From NCBI RefSeq assembly GCF_900101015.1, contig NZ_FNFZ01000018.1, positions 25,197-89,196 on the forward strand: 64,000 nt of DNA, read 5' to 3'. Below the pieces are notes generated by a model. The model made no database searches. It worked only from the letters and a program-made list of their open reading frames with translations, and was not told where the DNA came from. A program made the translations under genes and the position numbers. Source of the DNA: Sarcina sp. DSM 11001. GTDB taxonomy: Bacteria; Bacillota; Clostridia; Lachnospirales; Lachnospiraceae. Below, piece after piece: positions 1 through 8,653 of this stretch; the stretch's first letter is position 1; every line of letters starts with the position of its first letter.

Positions 1-1
1 T

Positions 2-1054
2 GCGGCAGTGGAAGATCCGATCGCGGACGAAACTGCGGCAGTGGAAGATCCGATTGCGGACGAAATTGCGGCAGTGGAAGAAACAGTCGGGGAAGAACCG
101 GCAGCTTCGGAAGCTAATTTATTTGAAGAGGAAGAACCTGCGGAGCCGACAGTGGACGAAATTGCGCAAATAGAAACAGTTGACCTTTTCCTGACGGATA
201 AGATCGGCCTGTGCGTTCATGTAGCCCTGAACGACCAATATATCTCCGGGGACAATGATTTCCTGGCCTTTACCTGCGCGGGCAGGAGAGTGGAACAGCT
301 GGTGTCCGAGACCTGGAGCGATGATCAGGATAGGGCTGTGTTTACTTTAGACTTGGCTGCCAGACAGATGACTGATCAGGTGACTCTCCAGATGAATGTC
401 GGCGGAACAGACGGCACCCCCGTGAACTGCTCCGTACGAACCTATGCCGACGCGATTCTTGCCGGGACGGAATACACAGAACAGGAAAAGGAAATGGTCC
501 GCGCTATGCTCAACTATGGCAGCTACACGCAGCTGTACGCCGGCTACAACACGGACAGCCTTGCTGCTGCCGGGCTTTACGAAGAGGGTCAGGATCCTGT
601 TCTGAACGGAGAAGGCCCGGATCTGACGGAATATGCCTACAGGTACGAGCTCAAGGATCAGGAAGACGGACTTCAGGTCGGAAAAGCTTCCCTGCTCCTG
701 GGAACCGACGTTTCCATCAGGTTCTACTACCAGCCCGGGGCAGGAAAGACTGCGGAGGACTACTCGCTCTTCCTGGAAGGATATCTCGAAAATGAGCTGA
801 CTCTGGGATATGACCAGTATAAAGACATGTACTATGCCGAGATCGAACACATCTCACCGATGGATCTGGGCAGGATGTACACGCTCGTCATCTGTGAGGC
901 ATCCGCACCCGACACAGACAGCCCTGTTGCCACCGTCGATTTCGGAGCCCTGAGCTACTGCTGCAGTATGATCCAAAACAAAGAAGCCGCTGATGCGTCC
1001 AGAAACCTCAGCAGAGCGATCTATAACTACTACGAGGCGGCAAATGCCTTTTGA
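2..1054 (+). CDS. Surface/secreted protein, C-terminal part (5' end outside window)
   Basis: The reading frame is open from the first complete codon, so the gene very probably begins upstream; the GTG at 8 is only an internal codon. The visible start is an acidic tandem repeat (EDPIADE occurs twice, then decays), followed by a folded region of about 290 residues. Its end, with an 'AMLNYGSYTQLYAGYN' stretch and a final 'LSRAIYNYYEAANAF', resembles the C-terminal module I know from large Lachnospiraceae surface proteins; this is a family resemblance from memory, not a search result. No catalytic motif is visible. A strong hairpin terminator lies about 290 bp downstream. Function unknown; probably a cell-surface or secreted protein. 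Confidence 0.7.
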   Translation, partial: AAVEDPIADETAAVEDPIADEIAAVEETVGEEPAASEANLFEEEEPAEPTVDEIAQIETVDLFLTDKIGLCVHVALNDQYISGDNDFLAFTCAGRRVEQLVSETWSDDQDRAVFTLDLAARQMTDQVTLQMNVGGTDGTPVNCSVRTYADAILAGTEYTEQEKEMVRAMLNYGSYTQLYAGYNTDSLAAAGLYEEGQDPVLNGEGPDLTEYAYRYELKDQEDGLQVGKASLLLGTDVSIRFYYQPGAGKTAEDYSLFLEGYLENELTLGYDQYKDMYYAEIEHISPMDLGRMYTLVICEASAPDTDSPVATVDFGALSYCCSMIQNKEAADASRNLSRAIYNYYEAANAF

Positions 1055-1345
1055 CTGAAAATGAGCCAGGGATACCAAACTACAATAATCCGAAGCAAGA
1101 GTGCATTTTCATCTAGCTGCAGAAGGTGCCGGATTTGAAGCTTCGTCGGAAAAGGAGTATCTTGTGATTGATGGACAGAGATCAAAACACGAGACATATT
1201 ATGAGGAGAAGATGAAGAAGTGAGGAAACCATTTGTTGTATCAGGACGGTCAACTGGTCTATGAACTGTTCGGCGTCTACATCTATCTTGTTAAGCAGTG
1301 ATTAAGTGACCATAAAATCGATCCATAAAGAAATTACTCGAAAAA

Positions 1346-1376
1346 GGCGCGGTGAGAGATCACCGCGCCTTTGTTT
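1346..1376 (+). terminator. Rho-independent terminator
   Basis: A perfect 10-bp stem (GGCGCGGTGA with TCACCGCGCC) and a GAGA loop are followed by TTTGTTT. It probably ends transcription from the surface-protein gene or from whatever once filled 1055-1340, where I see only short broken frames. Confidence 0.85.
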
Positions 1377-1422
1377 CGCGCAATTTGCGGCCATGTTCCG
1401 AACACTATAGTTATACCAGCCA

Positions 1423-1518
1423 GGCAGCGCCATGGACAATTTACCTTAACATGCAAACGGCTCGATCATAAGGCAATTCGCCCCGAAAAGCCGGGCAGCG
1501 CCATGGACAATTTACCTT
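1423..1518. repeat. Pair of 25-bp direct repeats, 71 bp apart
   Basis: The 25-base unit starting GGCAGCGCCATGG and ending CAATTTACCTT occurs at 1423-1447 and again, identical, at 1494-1518. The wider stretch 1377-1750 holds no gene I can support. It also has a short inverted repeat, GAAACGTAA (1615-1623) with TTACGTTTC (1632-1640). Confidence 0.85.
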
Positions 1519-1816
1519 TCCAAAACTAATTTGCCATGAGGAAAAACATCATTTCCCTGCCCTGACATGCCTGACATACTTAATATACTTGCAGATCCCT
1601 GACTCTGAAAGATTGAAACGTAAGGGTTTTGTTACGTTTCGCTCTTTTCAAAGACAATATAGAGAGGATATACTTATTTTATCTGTAAGAAGCAGTACCT
1701 GCCCTTTTTTACATGTGATTATCAAAAATAGACCTCATCTGTTAAGCTCATACATGAGTGTCAATGAGAGAGGATACTACTGTAGGATTAACGTAGATAA
1801 CAGGAACCTGATTGCT

Positions 1817-1936
1817 ATGAAAACAACAGAAAACAATTATCAGAAGATAAAGCTGTTGAAGATCATGGAGATCCTGGCAGAGACTGATAAAGACCATGCG
1901 TTCTTACTGAAAGTTCTTACTGAAAGTTCTTACTGA
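1817..1936 (+). pseudogene. Probable remnant of a WYL-type transcriptional regulator (N-terminal fragment)
   Basis: The frame reads MKTTENNYQKIKLLKIMEIL followed by AETDKDHAF. This matches the opening of WYL-domain regulators of Clostridia (KLKLLYLMxIL..xTDEEHP) as I remember it, but it then runs into a 13-base tandem repeat and stops after 39 codons; the family is normally about 300 residues. An AGGAA (1802-1806) precedes the ATG at a plausible distance, and the frame stays open upstream to about 1589. No helix-turn-helix continuation or WYL domain follows before 2124, so I call it a broken remnant. It could also be an unrelated short open frame. Confidence 0.4.
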
Positions 1937-1961
1937 CGTTCTTACTGAAAGTTCTTACTGA
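1901..1961. repeat. 13-bp tandem repeat (TTCTTACTGAAAG, about 4.8 copies)
   Basis: Consecutive units start at 1901, 1914, 1927 (12 bp, one base short), 1939 and 1952 (partial). Because 13 is not a multiple of 3, each copy shifts the frame, and the repeat itself brings the preceding open frame to its stop codon. Confidence 0.9.
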
Positions 1962-2123
1962 TCTCAACAAACTGCTACGAGATAGCAGGTGTTTTTGTGA
2001 TTTTCAACGCAAAACCCGAATAGAACGGCGCACGGCAGCGCAAATGCGTATTGGAATCGCCGTGCGAAACGTTTCATAGTACAAGCCATCCTTATCTTCT
2101 AAACATTTTCACGGGAGTTGTTT

Positions 2124-5100
2124 ATGGACAGGAGGACCACGCTGAATAAAAATGACCGTCTGGCTTTTCCCGGCCTGGAGTGTGTCATCGATGCTCCCGC
2201 AGGACGTGGTTCCAGCGTGCTTGCTTATACAGGTTACTATCCTGACCAGGAGGATCCCCGTATCCGCCATCGGGTACTGATCCGGGAACTTTTCCCTTAT
2301 GACCCGTCGGGAGGGATCCACAGGTCAAAAGAAAACGCCCTGGAAATAGAGAAGCAGTCCGAAGTCCTGTTTGCCCATTATCGTGAGAGTTTCCTCCGCG
2401 CCAATGAAGTCCACAGCCGGATGGCTGAGGAGATTCCGGGTGAGCTGGACCTGCATATCAATACCTTCACCTGCAATAATACACTTTACAGTGTCATGGG
2501 ATATACCGGCGGCCGAAGTCTGGAGGAAGAAATCAGGCGACTGCATGACAAATTGAAACTTCTCAGGAGTTTGAAAATCATCCGCGGTGCCCTGCAGGTC
2601 CTGCGTGCCTTTCACGAAACGGGGTATCTGCATCTGGATGTGAGTCCTGACAATATCCTGTTGATCGGAAGCGGGGACCGGGAACGTGTGACGCTGATCG
2701 ATTACAACAGTGTCCATACCTTTAGCGAGATCCGGAGCGACTCCTCTGCTTTTCTGAGTATGAAGGACGGCTACACGGCTCCGGAGGTCAGGATGGGCCA
2801 GCGGTCTTATATCGGCCCGCAGTCCGATCTTTTTTCCATGACAGCCGTATTCTGGCACTGCATATCCGGAAGGAAGCTGTCTGATCTGGAACAGATCGGT
2901 TCTGTCTTTCCTGACCCTTCCGGGCTGCCCGGCTGGGAGAATCTCCCCGCCTCTGCCCGCTCCATGCTGCGTATAATTTTACGGAAAGGTCTTTCTCCTT
3001 CCCCCCGGAAACGATACGGGAGCGTTGCTGAAATACTCAAGGATCTGGGTGAACTGGAAGACCGCATAAATGGAAGAGGGATCACCCGCTGGGCACTCTG
3101 GGAAAACGGCCGGGCGCGGTGTCTTCGTCTTATGCAGGAAAATATTTCCCTTCAGTATATCCGTGATGAAAACAGGATCTACCCTCTTCATGTTGAAAAA
3201 GCGGATGGAGACAGAACAGAGTTCTTTGATCTTTTAGGCATTTCAGCTTCAGCCGACAGTTCCCGCGCCTTTTTTAATTCCCGCGCCTTAATTAATACGA
3301 ACAGGCCGCTCCTGCTCCTCGGCGGAGGGGGAACAGGAAAAACGACTGCCCTGTTCCGGCTTTGCTATACAGCCTGCGGTCCGGATCCGCGGAAAGCGGA
3401 GTACAGGGAGAACGCGGCGGCAGTATTTTATATCTCTCTGTACGGATACAGGAACAGCAGCAGCCATTTTATCAGGGACACATTGCTTGAAGGACTGCAG
3501 TTCAAGCCGGAGACGGAAAGTATGGAAACTGCCAGAAGGGAGCTTTTACAGCTGCTTGATAACAGCGGCTCCTCAAAAGGCTCCTCAGAGCACTCCTCAA
3601 GAGTCTCCTCAAGGCCGGTTCTGCAACTGCTGCTCGACGGCTTCAACGAAGCTTCCGGAGATACCGGGCCTCTACTGGAAGAGATCCGTCTGCTCGCCTC
3701 CCTGTCCGGTGTACGGATCCTGATGACGAGCAGGAGCGATCCTGGAGAACCTCTGTTTGAAAAAATTACGCTCTGCCGGCTTGACCCCGTCGATATCCGC
3801 CGGATCCTGTCCGGGGAAGGGATCCTTCCCCCGGAAAATATGGAGATCTTTGACCTTCTGGGTTTTCCCATCCTGCTCTCGATCTATATCCAGGCAGTGA
3901 AGAGCCGGGAGACAAATCCCGGCAGTCTCCAGAGCCGGGAACAGCTGCTCAGAGAATATTTTGACGGGCTCCGGAATAAGGAGATTTCTGCTCTGCCGCA
4001 AAACAGCCCTGAAGCGGCAGGGATCGACGCTGTTTTTCAATATCTGTTACCTGAAGCCGCGGCACAGATCCACAGGGCCGGACATGCAGTGACAGATACG
4101 GAACTGATGAATACGGTTCAAAAGTGCTATCGGGAACTCTCCGGCAGAGCGCTCACTGCCATCTATCCCCGCTGGATCGGACATACAGGCGCACTCAGAC
4201 TTGGAGCAGAAAACGCGGATGAGTGGTACGGCCGCTCTGTCCTGGATATTCTGCACAGGCGGGCGGGACTTCTGGTCCGCGACGAGCAGGGCCGTCTGCG
4301 TATTCTCCACCAGATCATGGAAGAGTATCTGGAAGAAAAAAGCAGACAGTTCCATCTGCAGTTCGACCGGGTGAAAAGGCGTCAGAAACTGACCCTGGGC
4401 TTTGCCGCAGCCGCAGCCGGCTTTTTTCTCGTCACCTTGTTCGGAATCTACAATTTCCGAATGCGCATACAAATTGAAGAGAAGCACAGGCAGATGCTGC
4501 TCTCGGAGACGGAAATGCTCATCGTCGAGTCGGTGCGCAATTCGGAGGAAGCCCTGGCCAATGAAGACAGAAGAGAAGCTGTGGATGAAGCTGTGGATGC
4601 GGTCCTTCTGTCGTATGCGGACCTTGAGCAGACGGAAAGGGTCGTCCTCGAAGAAGACGGCTTCGACCAGCTCAGAAATGACCTGCCCCTGATCAGGGAG
4701 CGCATCTTTCAGGAACAAAATGGACAGGGACAGGAGACTGTAGCTGCCAAGACCATCCAGTTTACTCGAAAGGCTGATGCAGCCCCGGCCATCGACGACA
4801 GCTATTACCCGGCACTGGCACAAAAGGCCCTGACAGACGCCCTCGGTATTTACGTTTTTTCTGATGAAAACTCTGATGATAACTCTGATGAAAACCGCCA
4901 GCCTGCTTCTGATAAAAATTTTGATGATAACCGTCCGCTTGCTTCTGATGAAAATTCTGATGATAACCGTCCGCTTGCCCTTTCCGGCATGGAAACAAAG
5001 TTTCTTTCCTATGACCCGGCCTATCACCATACGGAAACCAGGGTCAATCCTGATCAAAAAACCGTCCTTCTGTATTCTGCCGGAGGATTCCGGATCCTGT

Positions 5101-5867
5101 CTGTAAAAAATGGAGAGGTCCTGTGTGACCTGCAGCTGCCGGATCAAGATTCATTGCTCAGAACAGAATATCTCAGAAACGCCGGAGCCTCCTGCCTGAA
5201 AGCAGTCTGGTCTGACGGCACTGTGCGCTGTTATGACGCCTCGAATGGCCGGCTGATACCCCAATCTGAAGCAGAAGACCTGTATTTTACCGGGAACACG
5301 GATTCTGATGAAACCAAAGAGACAGGCTTTGACATTGACATGGTTATGGATATGGGCTTAGCCGCTGCAGAGGATACCCATTCCAACAAAGCAGATAATT
5401 CTGACAAGGCAGATTATTCCGACAAAGTAGATCATTCCGACAAGGCAGATTATTCCGACAAAGCAGATCATTCCGACAAGGCAGATAATACAGATACTGA
5501 AACTGCCTCCGCCAGGGATTCTCATAACAAGGAATATCTGACTGACAAATACAGGCTGCAGATAATACCCGGAGGAATCGTCATTTTTGACCGGACGACC
5601 GGGGACAACCTTGGGGAACTGGACGTGGATGCCGATGTGTCCTTTATCTCTCGAACAGGAGACAATCTACTGATTGGTTACCGCGGACTGGAAGATGGTT
5701 CCCGCTTTGCCCTCCTGCTCAACAAAAACTTTGAGACTCTGGCGGAACTGCCGGATCTTTGTGACTTGTTGGACGGTGCCCTGTTTTTCGACAATGGTAA
5801 CGGAAGCATTCGGAAGACTCCTGTCTACACCCTGCCGGAACTATTGGATGCGGCATCCGGCCTTTAA
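2124..5867 (+). CDS. Protein kinase-like / NACHT NTPase / transmembrane protein with repeat-rich C-terminal region
   Basis: About 1247 residues. ATG 2124 fits GGGAG at 2113-2117; a TTG at 2118 is possible. Residues ~10-310 form a protein-kinase fold: HLDVSPDN (catalytic-loop D172, N177), D193 in LIDYN in place of DFG, and APE at 219-221. The VAIK lysine is replaced by R54 (VLIRELFP), so activity is doubtful. Residues ~380-750 form a STAND/NACHT-type NTPase: Walker A GGGGTGKT (400-407), Walker B LLLDGFNE (502-509) and a following 'ILMTSRSD' sensor. A hydrophobic helix lies at ~756-778. The rest contains a coiled region, two acidic Asp/Asn/Lys/Ser tandem-repeat tracts (about nt 4857-4980 and 5389-5500) and propeller-like strands, probably outside the membrane. 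Inferred role: membrane signalling, or possibly NLR-like defence. Substrate and trigger are unknown. Confidence 0.85.
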   Translation: MDRRTTLNKNDRLAFPGLECVIDAPAGRGSSVLAYTGYYPDQEDPRIRHRVLIRELFPYDPSGGIHRSKENALEIEKQSEVLFAHYRESFLRANEVHSRMAEEIPGELDLHINTFTCNNTLYSVMGYTGGRSLEEEIRRLHDKLKLLRSLKIIRGALQVLRAFHETGYLHLDVSPDNILLIGSGDRERVTLIDYNSVHTFSEIRSDSSAFLSMKDGYTAPEVRMGQRSYIGPQSDLFSMTAVFWHCISGRKLSDLEQIGSVFPDPSGLPGWENLPASARSMLRIILRKGLSPSPRKRYGSVAEILKDLGELEDRINGRGITRWALWENGRARCLRLMQENISLQYIRDENRIYPLHVEKADGDRTEFFDLLGISASADSSRAFFNSRALINTNRPLLLLGGGGTGKTTALFRLCYTACGPDPRKAEYRENAAAVFYISLYGYRNSSSHFIRDTLLEGLQFKPETESMETARRELLQLLDNSGSSKGSSEHSSRVSSRPVLQLLLDGFNEASGDTGPLLEEIRLLASLSGVRILMTSRSDPGEPLFEKITLCRLDPVDIRRILSGEGILPPENMEIFDLLGFPILLSIYIQAVKSRETNPGSLQSREQLLREYFDGLRNKEISALPQNSPEAAGIDAVFQYLLPEAAAQIHRAGHAVTDTELMNTVQKCYRELSGRALTAIYPRWIGHTGALRLGAENADEWYGRSVLDILHRRAGLLVRDEQGRLRILHQIMEEYLEEKSRQFHLQFDRVKRRQKLTLGFAAAAAGFFLVTLFGIYNFRMRIQIEEKHRQMLLSETEMLIVESVRNSEEALANEDRREAVDEAVDAVLLSYADLEQTERVVLEEDGFDQLRNDLPLIRERIFQEQNGQGQETVAAKTIQFTRKADAAPAIDDSYYPALAQKALTDALGIYVFSDENSDDNSDENRQPASDKNFDDNRPLASDENSDDNRPLALSGMETKFLSYDPAYHHTETRVNPDQKTVLLYSAGGFRILSVKNGEVLCDLQLPDQDSLLRTEYLRNAGASCLKAVWSDGTVRCYDASNGRLIPQSEAEDLYFTGNTDSDETKETGFDIDMVMDMGLAAAEDTHSNKADNSDKADYSDKVDHSDKADYSDKADHSDKADNTDTETASARDSHNKEYLTDKYRLQIIPGGIVIFDRTTGDNLGELDVDADVSFISRTGDNLLIGYRGLEDGSRFALLLNKNFETLAELPDLCDLLDGALFFDNGNGSIRKTPVYTLPELLDAASGL

Positions 5868-6003
5868 CGGTTTTAACGGCTTTAATAGTTTTATCGGCCC
5901 TTTCGCAACTTTTTTTCCGGGAACTTATTTCTGAAGAGTGGTAAAGTACAATTACCGAAAGGCAAAAAGCACATACAGCAATTATTCCTGTCACGGCGCA
6001 ATC

Positions 6004-6028
6004 GCAGGTTCGAATCCTGCTGGTATCG
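6004..6028 (+). pseudogene. tRNA-like 3' fragment (T arm plus acceptor strand)
   Basis: A perfect T arm, GCAGG-TTCGAAT-CCTGC, sits at 6004-6020 and is followed by an acceptor-like TGGTATCG. Just upstream (5988-5994) is CTGTCAC, a typical tRNA-Asp anticodon loop. No matching acceptor or D arm can be found 5' of it, so it looks like the 3' half of a tRNA, about 55 bp before the intact tRNA-Asp. It could also be chance similarity. Confidence 0.4.
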
Positions 6029-6081
6029 AATGATGCTATAGTGAAGTTGGAGATCACGGCGTAAAAATGTGCTTTGTTTAC

Positions 6082-6155
6082 GGCCCGGCAGCTCAATTCG
6101 GCCGAGCACCTGACTGTCTCTCAGCGGGTTGTGGGTTCGAACCCCATCCGGGTCG
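6082..6155 (+). tRNA. tRNA-Asp (anticodon GTC)
   Basis: The cloverleaf folds by hand: acceptor GGCCCGG/CCGGGTC (one G-T pair), D stem GCTC/GAGC, anticodon stem CTGA/TCAG with loop CTGTCTC giving GTC, T arm GTGGG-TTCGAAC-CCCAT, and discriminator G73, as expected for Asp. Oddities are a C-C mismatch at the top of the anticodon stem and a pyrimidine 3' of the anticodon, where a purine is normal. The 3' CCA is not encoded. It is probably a functional tRNA, but a decaying copy cannot be excluded. Confidence 0.75.
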
Positions 6156-6217
6156 TTTCTGAATCTTATCGTTATTATTTTGGATCAATAACTATCCAGA
6201 GTTATATTTTTCAGATA

Positions 6218-6253
6218 GGGGGTGTTACACTATTGTGACATCCCCTTTTCTTG
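6218..6253 (+). terminator. Terminator downstream of tRNA-Asp
   Basis: GGGGGTGT (6218-6225) pairs with ACATCCCC (6238-6245, one G-T pair), with an inner CAC/GTG helix, and TTTTCTTG follows. Confidence 0.8.
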
Positions 6254-6275
6254 TAATTAGAGCCAGACTGCCAAG

Positions 6276-6366
6276 TGGGTGACCTTCGGCTTCCGGAGCC
6301 GGAATGTTGCTTTTCTTTTTTCCGCCATGGGTGACCTTGGGCTTTCGGAGCCGGAATGTCGCTTTA
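6276..6366. repeat. Two copies of a ~38-bp repeat containing a small palindrome
   Basis: A unit beginning TGGGTGACCTT and ending GGAGCCGGAATGT-GCTTT occurs at about 6276-6314 and 6328-6366 with a few differences. The first copy contains TTCCGG-AG-CCGGAA, which can form a hairpin. The surrounding 6254-6540 holds no gene I can support. Confidence 0.75.
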
Positions 6367-6537
6367 AAGCAAAAAAAGACCGCTGTTATCATTTTAATTA
6401 TTATCCGGAAACTACTCCTGGAAGGTGCACACAGAACAGGTTTTCTGCTACAATGGAAAGGATGGAAAAATTTCACATGGGCACACGCTGACCAGCAGCA
6501 GACAGCCGGAGCTGTTTTTTAATGAAAATGTTTTCCA

Positions 6538-6633
6538 GGCAGTATCCTGTTGCTGCTGCATAAACAACGAAAGGGAAACAGCCCGGACCTGCAGCTAAGG
6601 TTTTACTGGCAGTATCCTGTTACTGCTGCATAA
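6538..6633. repeat. Pair of 26-bp direct repeats, 70 bp apart
   Basis: The unit GGCAGTATCCTGTT(G/A)CTG, ending CTGCATAA, occurs at 6538-6563 and 6608-6633 with one difference. It lies directly upstream of the zinc-ribbon/kinase-like gene and within its probable 5' leader. Confidence 0.85.
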
Positions 6634-6661
6634 GAGGGCACTTCCGGGAGTGAGGAACGCT

Positions 6662-8614
6662 ATGAAGATCTGTTACAACTGTTTTCATGAAATGGGCGAT
6701 TCAATGCGTTTTTGTGAAAACTGCGGAAATAACCTGGGGAACCAGGACAATTCAGGTTTTCCCGGGGCTCTTTCCTGCGGTACGACCCTCTATGGCCGGT
6801 ATCTGATCGGGCGGGTACTGGAAAAGGACAGGCTCCTGACCACTTACATCGCCCAGGATTCCCGGACAGGTGAGACGGTCGCTATAAGAGAATTTTTCCC
6901 GGAAGGGGTCTGTGAAAGGACTTCATCAACGACTGTCTCCGTACCGGATGAGCTGCGCAGTGTTTTTCTTGAAGGAAAAGATCTGTTCCTTCAGGAATCG
7001 GAGACGCTTTCAGACCTGAGAGAAGAAAGCGGTCAGGCAACCGGCATTCAGTCCTTTTTTAATCAGAACAATACAGCGTATCTGGTCATCGAGTATACAG
7101 ATGCCGCCAGCCTGCAGGATTATCTTAACAAAACGGACATCAGGAATTTCCGTCGGGAGGCTTCCTGTCTGTTGTTCACCGGAACAGATCCGTCGGATGA
7201 TCCCCGTGCCGGAATGAGTGACAGGGAAAATCTATCTTTCAGCCGAATTCCCGCCAATCCGGTCAGAGAGACTGTCCCGAAGGATCCGGAAGATGATCTG
7301 AAAGAAAGCTTGAGCTTTACCCCGAAAGGTGACCTGAAAGATATTCGAAAAGAAACCCCCCAAGATAATCCAAAAGATAACCTGAAATATTATCCGAATA
7401 ATAATCTGATAGAGAATCCGAAAAATAATCCGATAGAGAATCTGCTCCCTTTTGCGGGAATCATTGCGGCCTTTTTTGTCTGTGTGGCACTGATCATACT
7501 GCTTGTGTTCCGGATTTCTTCCGGGCTCGGAGATACGCTCCACCGGGGACCTTTTGACAGATATTTTTTTCACCGGATATTCAGGGGAATTCCTCAGATT
7601 TACAAGAGGAAGGTGAACAACAAAGACAATAAAACTACAGATAATAAAACTACAGACAGTAAAAAAGACTGGTTTACACCCAGAACGGATATTTCAGCAG
7701 ACGAGGAAGGAGAAGATGGGATCACTGCCGGTAATTTTTACAATTCCGGTACTTTTGCGCTCTATGACGGCGACTGCTTTTTTATTGATCCCCACGGGCT
7801 GAACCGATGGCCGGATTCTGATCCCGATGATTCAGAGCTGCTCACACACGGCGCGACTTCCTTTCTCAATGTATGGCAGGATCATCTATACTACATCAAT
7901 GAATATGAAAATCAGGTCTTACGCTGTGACCCGGATGGAAGACATGAGACGATCGTCCTGGATCCCCCGGCCGATTCGCAGATCAAGATTTCTACCCTGT
8001 ATATAAGGGGAAACTGGTGTTATTTTTCAAGCGGCCATAACCTGTATCGGATCCTTATGGAAGAACTGGAAGGCAAAGAGGCCGGAGATATCGGTAAGGC
8101 ATCCCTGATTACCGATGATTATAATGCCCAGAACTACGTCTATCCCAGTCTGTGCTTCGTGGGGCAGAGGATTTTTTACAATGGTGCCGATGGACTCTGC
8201 GGTATCTATCCGGACGGTTTCGATAAAATAGTCATATCAGACCACACAGGCTATCTTTTCACGGATGGAACCTCTGTTTTCTGTGATTTCGGAGTAAGTC
8301 AGATCTACCGGATTGGAGAAGACGGCGTGGAGGAGGAGATTTTGGATTTTGATGATCTTGAAATAATAAGACAGACCAATTTCTGCGACGGACAGGTGTA
8401 TTATATCCTTCGGGACGAAGAGGAGTATGAATTATGGAGAACAGCCCCGGACGGCTCTGATCAGGAATATGTGGAATCCTTTGGAAATGCGGAAGACAGT
8501 CTGATCAGCTTCTGTGTTTTTCCGGGAGATGAATACGCTTATATCTACTGGCTGAAAGACAGAGAAGACGGAGGACTGCTCCCTGTCGGGGCGAAATACC
8601 TCTTAAATCCCTAG
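6662..8614 (+). CDS. Zinc-ribbon, half-kinase, single-TM protein with DUF5050-like propeller
   Basis: About 650 residues. I place the start at ATG 6662, where MKICYNC begins as zinc-ribbon proteins of this type do and GAGG lies just upstream; a GTG at 6650 would add four residues. Residues 4-21 carry a four-cysteine zinc ribbon (C4, C7, C18, C21). Residues ~35-160 match a kinase N-lobe through the hinge (TLYGRYLIGRVL; VAIREFFP with R76 for the usual lysine; YLVIEYTDAASLQDYL). The C-lobe, with catalytic loop and DFG, is missing and replaced by a degenerate Asn/Asp/Pro/Lys repeat. A transmembrane helix lies at ~261-285. The C-terminal ~330 residues have repeated Tyr/Trp/Asp-rich strands like DUF5050 propellers. 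Probably a non-catalytic membrane sensor related to the 2124-5867 protein. Confidence 0.75.
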   Translation: MKICYNCFHEMGDSMRFCENCGNNLGNQDNSGFPGALSCGTTLYGRYLIGRVLEKDRLLTTYIAQDSRTGETVAIREFFPEGVCERTSSTTVSVPDELRSVFLEGKDLFLQESETLSDLREESGQATGIQSFFNQNNTAYLVIEYTDAASLQDYLNKTDIRNFRREASCLLFTGTDPSDDPRAGMSDRENLSFSRIPANPVRETVPKDPEDDLKESLSFTPKGDLKDIRKETPQDNPKDNLKYYPNNNLIENPKNNPIENLLPFAGIIAAFFVCVALIILLVFRISSGLGDTLHRGPFDRYFFHRIFRGIPQIYKRKVNNKDNKTTDNKTTDSKKDWFTPRTDISADEEGEDGITAGNFYNSGTFALYDGDCFFIDPHGLNRWPDSDPDDSELLTHGATSFLNVWQDHLYYINEYENQVLRCDPDGRHETIVLDPPADSQIKISTLYIRGNWCYFSSGHNLYRILMEELEGKEAGDIGKASLITDDYNAQNYVYPSLCFVGQRIFYNGADGLCGIYPDGFDKIVISDHTGYLFTDGTSVFCDFGVSQIYRIGEDGVEEEILDFDDLEIIRQTNFCDGQVYYILRDEEEYELWRTAPDGSDQEYVESFGNAEDSLISFCVFPGDEYAYIYWLKDREDGGLLPVGAKYLLNP

Positions 8615-8644
8615 TGTGAAATCCGATACAGTCTCACGAAAATA

Positions 8645-8653
8645 TGTTATAAT
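8645..8653 (+). promoter_or_regulatory. Extended -10 promoter (TGTTATAAT)
   Basis: A perfect TATAAT at 8648-8653 is preceded by TG, giving TGnTATAAT. The -35 region (8625-8630, GATACA) is weak, as is usual with an extended -10. It would drive the SH3-repeat gene 160 bp downstream. Confidence 0.6.

Noticed and set aside
1589-1753. In-frame extension of the regulator remnant from a TTG at 1589
   Set aside because: No ribosome site is convincing, and the sequence includes an inverted repeat and reads like non-coding DNA, so only the part from 1817 is kept.
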